The notes below the pieces were generated by a model. The model did no database searches. It was not told the DNA's origin and saw nothing but the letters and a program-made list of their open reading frames with translations. From Candidatus Rickettsiella viridis (GTDB taxonomy: Bacteria; Pseudomonadota; Gammaproteobacteria; Diplorickettsiales; Diplorickettsiaceae), in the NCBI RefSeq assembly GCF_003966755.1, contig NZ_AP018005.1, forward strand, positions 1,240,001-1,304,000: a stretch of 64,000 bases of DNA, written 5' to 3'. This document shows, piece by piece, positions 1-8,700 of this stretch. A program made the position numbers and the translations under genes. The first letter of the stretch is position 1. Each line of letters opens with the position of its first letter.

Positions 1-1015
1 ATTCAACGCATCCGCTGACATTGGATGCCCCACCCGTCAATACAACGCCTGCAGCAAGAAACTCTTCAAAACCACTACGGTGCAATTCTGTTTTTACTAA
101 ATGAAAAAGTTCTTCATAACGAGGGCCCACAACCTCAGCTAATGCACGCTTAGAAAGTGTTTTACCTGGACGATCACCAACGCCTGACACTTCAACTAAT
201 TCGTCTGAACTCGCTAACTCTGCTAAGGCACAGGCATATTTTCTTTTGATCTGCTCAGCACTTTGTGTGGGTGTTCTTAAAGCAACCGCAATATCATTGG
301 TCACTTGATCACCGGCAATGGGTATAACCGAAGTAAAACGAATAGCACCTTCGGTAAAAATAGCAATATCGGTTGTTCCGCCACCAATATTTATCAAACA
401 GACACCCAATTCTTTTTCATCTTCTGTCAATACAGATTGACTAGACGCTAATTGCTCTAAAATAATTTCAGATACTTCTAAACCACAACGCTGAATACAT
501 TTAATAATATTTTGTGCCGCACTCACAGCACCAGTCACCATATGTACTTTGGCTTCCAGTCTAACACCTGACATGCCGATGGGTTCACGAATGCCTTCTT
601 GACTGTCAATGATAAATTCTTGCGGTAAAATATGCAGTATTTTTTGATCCGCAGGAATAGCAACCGCTCTTGCCGCATCAATCACCCGGTCAACATCCGC
701 ATGGGTTACTTCTTGATTTTGTATCGCTACGATACCATGTGAATTTAAACTACGAATGTGATTACCCGCAATACCGGTATATACACTGCGCACTGGGCAA
801 CCTGCCATTGCTTCAGCTTCAGCGACTGCTTGTTGAATAGAATCAACGGTCGCATCAATATTAACAACCACACCTCGCTTTAATCCTAATGATGGATAAA
901 CACCCAATCCTATTACTTCAATTCCGTCTGGCGTTACCTCACCTACTAAGGCATTGACCTTAGAAGTACCGATATCTAAACCTACAATCAAATTTTTAGT
1001 CGGTTTTTTTGCCAT
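1..1015 (-). CDS. ftsA: Cell division protein FtsA (3' end beyond window)
   Basis: Actin-like ATPase that tethers FtsZ filaments to the inner membrane and recruits later divisome proteins. Translation from the ATG at 1015 gives 338 codons before the window edge, beginning MAKKPTKNLIVGLDIGTSKV, the actin-family phosphate-1 motif. Further in, the second phosphate loop reads INIGGGTTD and an adenosine motif reads VLTGGAS near the edge. FtsA is usually about 410-420 residues, so roughly the last 70-80, including the membrane-targeting helix, lie outside. It follows ftsQ on the same strand, as in the classical division cluster; ftsZ would be expected next, outside the window. The reading frame is uninterrupted and identification is secure. 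Confidence 0.97.
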   Translation of the reverse strand, partial: MAKKPTKNLIVGLDIGTSKVNALVGEVTPDGIEVIGLGVYPSLGLKRGVVVNIDATVDSIQQAVAEAEAMAGCPVRSVYTGIAGNHIRSLNSHGIVAIQNQEVTHADVDRVIDAARAVAIPADQKILHILPQEFIIDSQEGIREPIGMSGVRLEAKVHMVTGAVSAAQNIIKCIQRCGLEVSEIILEQLASSQSVLTEDEKELGVCLINIGGGTTDIAIFTEGAIRFTSVIPIAGDQVTNDIAVALRTPTQSAEQIKRKYACALAELASSDELVEVSGVGDRPGKTLSKRALAEVVGPRYEELFHLVKTELHRSGFEEFLAAGVVLTGGASNVSGCVE

Positions 1016-1094
1016 AATCTCTTTACCTTCAATCAATTAAATAACTTAGTGCCAATAATCTGTTCGCTAAATCCATTATCTACCTATCTTTATA

Positions 1095-1907
1095 TTAAGC
1101 TACCCGCTTTTTAAACTTTACTGCCATACCATGTGCATAACGAAGATCCACGTAATCTATCATAGATACTTTGCTCTCAATAACATCAGGATAAACATCG
1201 ACAAAACGTTTTAGCTGTACATCAGGTTCTGTACGACTTAGATAAAGTGCTAAACCATTATTTAAACGTAAATACCAATATTGCTGATCAACTAATTTTA
1301 GTAGCTTTATTTTTAATGATAAATTCGAAATAAACGGCTGCATCGCTTCATAAGCTTGTAATAGATATTTTTGATTAGCTAAGGGGCCAACAAACACTGG
1401 AAGATCTAACGACGCTGTATTCACTTGCCCTGCACTAAACACATTGCCTTGCTCATCAAGCAAATCATGATTACCTATCAATGCCACAGGTATTCTTGTT
1501 GTGAAATTCACGGCGACGGTATCGGGCCAAAAACGTTTTATGGTTACCGCAGCTATCCACGATTCTTGTAACAATCTATCTTTTAACCGACGGCTATCTA
1601 AACGTAAGAAACCTTTCTGCGTAAAAGGGAGAATAATTTGTTGTAAGCTATCACGCTTAACATGATTCAGATCACCGCTAATTTTAATATGCTTCACAGG
1701 AAAAAAGGTAGGATCACCGCATTTTTGCCACACTAATATTCCACTCAGTAGAATAAGTAGCGTCAGCGAAAACCTAAAAAACCAACGCCTAAGAACGTGA
1801 AAAGAACGAGAATGGATTCTGGGTTTATTGCGTTGCCTTTGAAACTGTTGGCTTTCAATGACCTTTCCATCTTTAAGCATCACATAACCGTTTGAAGTAC
1901 AGAACAA
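1095..1907 (-). CDS. ftsQ: Cell division protein FtsQ
   Basis: Bitopic inner-membrane divisome protein linking early and late division proteins. It has a short basic cytoplasmic tail, one membrane segment (around residues 45-60, FSLTLLILLSGILVW), then a POTRA-type region beginning FFPVKHIKISGDL and the FtsQ beta domain with the typical WPDTVAVNF stretch. The listed start is a TTG; an in-frame ATG lies at 1880, and neither has a clear Shine-Dalgarno sequence, so the start is uncertain. The frame also stays open upstream for about 17 codons to a TAA. Neighbours: ftsA downstream, but dnaE rather than ddl/murB upstream, so the cluster is rearranged here. About 270 residues is normal for the family. 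Confidence 0.9.
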   Translation of the reverse strand: MFCTSNGYVMLKDGKVIESQQFQRQRNKPRIHSRSFHVLRRWFFRFSLTLLILLSGILVWQKCGDPTFFPVKHIKISGDLNHVKRDSLQQIILPFTQKGFLRLDSRRLKDRLLQESWIAAVTIKRFWPDTVAVNFTTRIPVALIGNHDLLDEQGNVFSAGQVNTASLDLPVFVGPLANQKYLLQAYEAMQPFISNLSLKIKLLKLVDQQYWYLRLNNGLALYLSRTEPDVQLKRFVDVYPDVIESKVSMIDYVDLRYAHGMAVKFKKRVA

Positions 1908-1989
1908 AAAAGGATGATAATCTATCCCTTGTGTTTCCGCCAGTTTTGCTGCTACTTAACGTAAAAAGCTGTTTTTTGCATAATCGCAA

Positions 1990-4900
1990 TTAATATTGCA
2001 TAACGACACTTTCATCACCCAAAAGTTGCCGTAGCATCGTTAAAAGATCATCAGAAGGTTTGACCGTCCATTCATCCCCTAAGCAGAGCTGTAGTCGTGA
2101 ATGTAGCACAGGATGATGGTATTCAATCACGGTAGCGCAAAGTCCTGGACAAAAAATGCTCATCTTTTCTTTCAAGCTCTCAAGTTGACCGGGTTTAATT
2201 AAAGGCTTAGAAAGTTTTATCAGCAAGCGTTTAGCATAAATTTCACGTGCTTCGCTTATATCTAATATTTTCTTTGCTAAGACACGAATATTACCGGTTA
2301 ATTCATCCTGTTGACTTTCCCCTTCAATAATTAACAACTTATCTTTATTCAGTTTATCTCTATAGGTGGCATAAGTATCGCTAAACAAGGTCACTTCTAA
2401 GCGACCACTCGCATCTTCTACATTTAAAATCGCCATACGATCACCGCGCTTGGTCCATAATGATCGAATATTAAGCACCCAGCCCGCGATCGTCAGTGAA
2501 TGTCCGGCTTTTAAAGAACATTCATATAAATTTGAAGTAATAAAATAGCTTAATTCTTGCGCATAATCTTCTAAAGGGTGACCGCTCAAATAAAAACCTA
2601 AGACTTCTTTTTCAGCTTGTAAACGCTGTAACGTTGGCCAATCTGCTTGCTGTGTTATTTCCTGCTCCGTTGAGACCATGGCAAGACCAAAAAAATCTTG
2701 TTGTCCTGAAGCGATAGCTGATAATTGCTGCTCCGCTGCTAATAAAGCCGCTTCTAAACTGCCTTGCAGCGTAGCGCGATTAAAACCAAAACTATCCAAA
2801 CTACCAGAATAAATAAGCGCTTCTAAACCTCGACGATTTAATTTATGTAGATCCGCACGATGACATAGATCAAATAAATTCTTAAAAGGTTGTTCCTTGC
2901 GCTTTTTTATTAACATATCGATAACGGCACTACCCAAACCCTTAAGCGCGCCCAAACCATAACGAAGCTCACCTTTTTCAGTCACAGTAAATTTATAGTA
3001 ACTGGTATTGATATCCGGTGGCAGCACCTTTAACTTCATTAAGCGACACTCTTCTAAAAAAAACACAACTTTTTCAGTGTGTTCCATATCAGAAGATAAA
3101 ACAGCCGCCATAAACTCCGCAGGATAATGTGCCTTAAGCCAAGCAGTCTGATAAGAAACCAGTGCATAGGCGGCTGAATGTGATTTATTGAATCCGTAAT
3201 CTGCAAACTTTTCCATCAAATCAAAAATTTGATTTGCTAAATCAGTAGCAACACCGTTTTCTTGTGCCCCTTGTGTAAAAATAGCACGTTGTTTTGCCAT
3301 CTCTTCTGATTTCTTTTTACCCATCGCGCGACGTAATAAATCAGCCGCGCCTAAAGTAAACCCGGCTAATACTTGAGCAATCTGCATGACTTGCTCTTGA
3401 TAAAGAATAATGCCGTAAGTAGGACGTAAAATAGGTTCTAAACAAGGATGCGGGTATTCCACTTTAGCTTTGCCCTGTTTACGATTAATAAAATCGTCCA
3501 CCATCCCTGACTGCAAAGGTCCGGGACGAAACAACGCTAACAAGGCAATAATATCTTCAAAGGTATCAGGCTGTAATCGCTTTACGAGGTCACGCATACC
3601 CCGTGATTCTAATTGAAACACCGCCGCCGTTTTATAGGCTTTTAATAAAGCAAAGGTCTTGGGATCATCCAGTGGAATGGCTGTTATATCCAATATACTC
3701 TTCGCACTTGGATTTTCGGCTGTGTTCCCGCTCGGTTCGCAATCCTCATGTATGTCATATACACTGGGGGTGCTCTCCTTCACGGCGCCTTGCCGAAAAT
3801 CCCATTGCTGTGAGTATAGTGCGTTATTTTTGGATTTTTTTAAATTAATTGATTGCACAGCCCAGTCAATAATCGTCAACGTACGTAGTCCAAGAAAATC
3901 GAACTTAACAAGACCCACTTTTTCAATATCGTCTTTATCAAATTGGGTCAGGCAATGTTCTGAGCCTGCTTCACAATAAAGGGGGGAAAAATCAGTCAGC
4001 TTAGAAGGCGCGATCACAACGCCCCCCGCATGCTTGCCCACGTTACGTACTAAACCCTCTAATTTTTTAGCCAGATCAATTAATACTTTAATCTCATCTT
4101 CATTATCATAGCGCTGCTTAAGCTGTTCCTCTTGAATAAGCGCTTTCTCTAAGGTAATTCCTAACTCAAAAGGAATTAATTTGGCAAGTTTATCGACCAC
4201 CCCATAGGGATAACCCAGAACACGCCCTACATCTCTGACGACCGCACGTGCCGCCATACTACCGTAGGTAATAATCTGTGATACTGATTCGCGCCCATAG
4301 CGCTCTGTTACGTAATCGATAACCCGATCACGTCCTTCCATACAGAAATCAATATCAAAATCTGGCATAGAAATACGTTCTGGATTTAAAAAACGTTCGA
4401 AAAGTAAACCGTATTGCAGTGGTTCTAAATCAGTAATTTGTAAAGCATAGGCCACTAATGAACCTGCACCCGAACCTCTCCCTGGTCCTACGGGAATACC
4501 CTGTTCCTTTGCCCAACGAATAAAATCAGCCACGATAAGAAAATAACCGGCAAACCCCATACTGTTAATAACTTCAAGTTCCGTCTGTAGTCTATCGAAA
4601 AAAATCGTTTTGCGATCCGTAGAAGTTTCAGCGACTTCTTCTATTGTTGAAGAAGGTAAAGAGTCAGACGAATCCCGGATAAAATCTGAACTCATTTTTT
4701 CTAAACGCATTAACAATCCCTTTTTAGCTTCTGCTATTAAGAAACTTTCGGGTGTCATTCCCTGAGGAATAGGAAAATTAGGTAAAAAACTCCTGCCAAA
4801 CGTTAATTCTAGATTGCAACGTTTAGCAATCTCGACTGAATTAAGCAGCGCTGATGGAATATCAGTAAACAAATGTTGCATTTCTTCACTAGAGCGGAGA

Positions 4901-5610
4901 AATTGCTGTTCGGTATAGACTTTAGGACGCTTGGGATCATTTAAGATATACCCACTATTAATACAAACGCGCGCTTCATGCGCGTCGAAATCGGCTGCAA
5001 ATAAAAATCGTACGTCATTAGTCGCTACCACCGGCGTACTGCATTCAGCAGCTAAAGCTGTTACCGCCCCGATATATTCTTCTTCATGCACGCGACCCAC
5101 ACGTTGTAGTTCTAAATAAAAACGATTAGGAAAAAGCAATAACCATGACTGTAACAATTCCTTAGCCTGTGTCGGCTTCTCTTTGAACAAAGCTTGACCG
5201 ATATCACCTTCGCTACCACCTGACAAAGCAATTAAACCGGTTGTGTATTGGTTGAACCAACTTCGTTGCAAAATCGGCTTATCGCCTTGCCCTTCTACAT
5301 AGGAACGGGATATTAAGTGGATCAAATTTTGATAACCTTGCTGATTCTGACACAATAAAATCAATCGGAATGGCTGTGCAGGAAATTGACTATTTTCTAT
5401 CCAACATTCAGCTCCTATGATAGGTTTAATCCCTGCCTTGATGGCGGCTTGGTAAAATTTAATCGTCGCAAATAGATTCGATTGATCGGTTATTGCAATC
5501 GCTGGCTGAGCCAATGCCACAGCTCTAGCAATCAGCTCATCAATACGAAGCAAACCATCGCTCAAAGAATATTCCGTATGAAGGTGCAGATGAATAAAGG
5601 GAGATGGCAT
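1990..5610 (-). CDS. dnaE: DNA polymerase III alpha subunit, with an in-frame repeat insertion
   Basis: Catalytic subunit of the replicative polymerase. The N-terminus (FIHLHLHTEYSLSDG) is the PHP domain. The palm carries the catalytic aspartates in MPDFDIDF, followed by GRGSGAGSLVAYAL-type polymerase motifs, fingers, a helix-hairpin-helix region and a C-terminal OB-fold (LTIAGWVLNIRS). At 1206 residues it is longer than the usual about 1160. Most of the excess is a block of about 41 residues (nt 3696-3818) that interrupts the conserved fingers region just before LDITAIPLDDPKTF. That block is a full copy of dispersed repeat R1 read in frame. The rest of the protein is collinear with the family, so it is presumably functional. 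It is divergent from the large ATPase gene. Confidence 0.97.
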   Translation of the reverse strand: MPSPFIHLHLHTEYSLSDGLLRIDELIARAVALAQPAIAITDQSNLFATIKFYQAAIKAGIKPIIGAECWIENSQFPAQPFRLILLCQNQQGYQNLIHLISRSYVEGQGDKPILQRSWFNQYTTGLIALSGGSEGDIGQALFKEKPTQAKELLQSWLLLFPNRFYLELQRVGRVHEEEYIGAVTALAAECSTPVVATNDVRFLFAADFDAHEARVCINSGYILNDPKRPKVYTEQQFLRSSEEMQHLFTDIPSALLNSVEIAKRCNLELTFGRSFLPNFPIPQGMTPESFLIAEAKKGLLMRLEKMSSDFIRDSSDSLPSSTIEEVAETSTDRKTIFFDRLQTELEVINSMGFAGYFLIVADFIRWAKEQGIPVGPGRGSGAGSLVAYALQITDLEPLQYGLLFERFLNPERISMPDFDIDFCMEGRDRVIDYVTERYGRESVSQIITYGSMAARAVVRDVGRVLGYPYGVVDKLAKLIPFELGITLEKALIQEEQLKQRYDNEDEIKVLIDLAKKLEGLVRNVGKHAGGVVIAPSKLTDFSPLYCEAGSEHCLTQFDKDDIEKVGLVKFDFLGLRTLTIIDWAVQSINLKKSKNNALYSQQWDFRQGAVKESTPSVYDIHEDCEPSGNTAENPSAKSILDITAIPLDDPKTFALLKAYKTAAVFQLESRGMRDLVKRLQPDTFEDIIALLALFRPGPLQSGMVDDFINRKQGKAKVEYPHPCLEPILRPTYGIILYQEQVMQIAQVLAGFTLGAADLLRRAMGKKKSEEMAKQRAIFTQGAQENGVATDLANQIFDLMEKFADYGFNKSHSAAYALVSYQTAWLKAHYPAEFMAAVLSSDMEHTEKVVFFLEECRLMKLKVLPPDINTSYYKFTVTEKGELRYGLGALKGLGSAVIDMLIKKRKEQPFKNLFDLCHRADLHKLNRRGLEALIYSGSLDSFGFNRATLQGSLEAALLAAEQQLSAIASGQQDFFGLAMVSTEQEITQQADWPTLQRLQAEKEVLGFYLSGHPLEDYAQELSYFITSNLYECSLKAGHSLTIAGWVLNIRSLWTKRGDRMAILNVEDASGRLEVTLFSDTYATYRDKLNKDKLLIIEGESQQDELTGNIRVLAKKILDISEAREIYAKRLLIKLSKPLIKPGQLESLKEKMSIFCPGLCATVIEYHHPVLHSRLQLCLGDEWTVKPSDDLLTMLRQLLGDESVVMQY
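3696..3818 (+). repeat. R1 dispersed repeat, full copy, inside dnaE
   Basis: Full-length R1 element of about 123 bp. It starts TACTCTTCGCACTTG and ends TTGCTGTGAGTATA, with the internal inverted repeat GATTTTCGGC / GCCGAAAATC. Its length is a multiple of three and its minus strand has no stop in the dnaE frame, so it is translated as part of the polymerase. Confidence 0.9.
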
Positions 5611-5646
5611 AGCGATGTTAGCAAAGTAGTAAAAGATTAATCATGT

Positions 5647-5684
5647 CGTCATTGCGAGCACCGTAGGCGCGTGGCAATCCAGTA
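5647..5684 (+). repeat. R2 dispersed repeat, half copy
   Basis: Carries the R2 signature GTCATTGCGAGCA...CGCGTGGCAATCCAG. It lies in the 132-bp space between the divergent dnaE and large ATPase genes. Only the left half of the longer hairpin copies (57043, 59583) is present. Confidence 0.75.
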
Positions 5685-5742
5685 AAGAATACCATTTTTT
5701 TAATGAGTTAATTATACTCTCGCTGTTATTTTGCAAGGAAGC

Positions 5743-8700
5743 ATGATGTTAACTGATACAGACCAAAATCCAAAGACACATATTGATAGTATTACTAAGC
5801 GATATGTTGAAAATCCCTTAAGCCAAACACTGGCTAATTTATCCAATACAGTTATCGAAACCGCCTTAAGTGGCCAAAGTAAATTTCTATTTGAAATATT
5901 GCAAAACGCGGATGATGCTATTTGCGAGCAACAAACATCCGTTAAAATTAAGTTTAGCTTATATCATAATTATCTTATTATTCGGCACAATGGCAAAGGA
6001 TTTGATTATAATGACATTGAAAGAATATGTGATTACGCTTCTCAAATTGAGGAGGTAAAAGCCACTGATCTAAACAAAACAGGTTATAAAGGACTAGGAT
6101 TTAAAGCCTTATTTAATGTATCGAACTGCATCATACTCTATTCTAACGGTTATTCATTCCGCTTTGATAAGACACACTGGCAAGCTTCTGACCTTATTCC
6201 CTGGCAAATTATCCCAATTTGGTGCGACGATGAGCAACTTCCTTTTCATGAAAGCTACGATTATCAGCATAAGTACGTTAATTTTGTTCTAAAGCTGACA
6301 GACGCAGCGGCTGTAAAACAACAACTCAAGGCAATGATACAGCAACCCGAAGCATTACTCTTTTTACGTCAAATTAATCAATTGAATATTAATATAGAGG
6401 GAGAAAAACATCACTTAGAAAGAGTAATAACGGCACACGAGAAATTTCAACGCGTCGATTTTTATATCAATGAAAAAATAGCAAGTAGTTGGTTATTAAA
6501 ACAATATGTTCAAGCAGTGGCAAAAAATGTAAAGGAATTAACACGGAGCGCTAGTCGTTTTATATACCCCGATAAAATACAAAAATCAGACTATGCTCCT
6601 TTTACGTTTGCACTAAAAATGGATGAAAAAGCAACACAAATCTATCCTGTGCACGGTCTATGTTATAGCACCTTACCCACGCAATTGAATTTAACACTGC
6701 CCTATCACAGTAATAGTTTTTTTATTCTGAACCTAGATAGAACACAGTTACATGAAAATGAATGGAATAGTTTTTTAATAACACAATTGGGTTATTTACA
6801 CTTAAAATTACTCAGTGACTTAGCGATGCTACCTTCATTAAAAAATGATGTCATAGAACTCTTTACACGCGGAATAACGCATCCCTATAGGGCTTTTCAA
6901 AAGGCTTTTTTAGATGGCTTCAATCAAACTAAAAATGAAATAGCTTGGTTGCCCGCTTATGAGTCTTCTTCAAGATTACTTAAATTGGGAGAAGCGCAGG
7001 TTGACGGCACAGAGTTTTTCAAACGCTTTCCATGCATTAAAAACAAAAAAATTACGCCTTATCTGATCGATTACCCGATACGAAACCAGAAAAAATTATC
7101 TGAATCTGAAGCTTGCCGATTTACTTATGCAATATTGTTAACTGATTTCCCTAGGCTATATTATCCTCAACTAGACCAAACTGCTTATAAAGATTTCATT
7201 AGTTTTCTCTTTACACAATTACAGCAGCATACTATAAAAAAATTAAGTATTTTTTTTGCAAATAAACCTTTTTTAAAAAGCAAACAAGGCAGTTTATTAA
7301 CCTTACAAGACGCTTATTTAGAAGAAACACCTATACCAAATGTTCTAGAGTTAAATTCCATCAATAAAGATTATATACCTGAAAATGAACATTTAAAAAA
7401 ATGGCTATGTGACTTAGGCGCTACCGCCTTAGCAGAACCTATTGCCGTCATTCGACACACTATATTCCAATGGATAGATAACAATAGTATCGCTAATAAA
7501 ATAAATAGTGAAAATCATATTCAGATCATTAAATATCTCGCTAAAGCTATTCAGGATTTAACAACCACAGAAACAGAAAAACTAAAGAAAAAACTTCCTA
7601 TTTTCACAAAGGCTAAGCAATTTAGAAGAGCAGAGTTTTGTTATCTTCCTGATCTCTCTGTACCCACTACTGGGCTAGAAGATATCATTAGTAATGCAGA
7701 ATGGATTTCTCCTGATTATAACTTAACGTTTTTAAAGCATTTTTTTATTCATATTGGTGTACATGAAAAAATAAATGCACTGGATGTTCTACGTAAAAGT
7801 ATTTTTAAGTGGATTGAGCATGGAAATATCAACACAAAAATAACATACGAAAATCATAGTGCTATTATTGAATATATTGCGCAACATTACCTTTCTATAC
7901 TACCTCATTTAAAGGATTCTGAAAAAAAAGCATTGCGCAAAATACCTATTTTAACCTGCGCTAATACTTTTAAGCCGGTTGAATCCTGTTATTTAGCCTC
8001 TGCTATACCACAGGTTAAGGGCTTAGACTCAGTCATTTTACCCAATGAATTAATTTCTACCGCGTACCGCTCCGAAATTATTGAAAAACTCTTAAAAAAT
8101 ATTGGTCTCAATTCATCATTGTCGCCTACTGCTGTCATACGCCGAAGCATTATAAACTGGATTGAACACGGGGAAATAAACCATAAAATAACACCAGCTA
8201 ATCATAAAGCTATTATTGAATATCTAGCCAAGTATGCTATCGGCTTAAAAAAAACTGAAATTAAGCAACTTAGAAAACTACCCTTACTAAACCAAAACAA
8301 CCACTTTATAACTGCTGAAACGTGCTATTGGCCTAACAACGATAAAAAAATTCCTGGCTTGGATGTGGTTATTGACACAGATGAAATACTTTCTTCAAAC
8401 TATAATGCCGAGGAAATTAAAAATTTCTTTAACAAAATAGGTGTTCGCAAAATACGTTTTATTGATATTTATGAGAAATATACTCAGCACCTGACAAACG
8501 CTGATAATTTACAATATTTTTTTACTAAGCTCATAAAATATTGGGATAATCATAAAAAGGATAACAGTAACCACTTACTAAAACATGTGAAAAAACATTT
8601 GCAATCTTCTTGCTATTTATTAGCCAATGATGAAAAAGAACATGCTATCAATAATCTATATTCGGCAAAATTTAAAGCACTCTCTGATATAGCGCCAGAA

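Noticed and set aside
3603-3979. Plus-strand open frames opposite dnaE
   Set aside because: They are shadows of dnaE and its inserted repeat, without ribosome sites or recognisable protein features.
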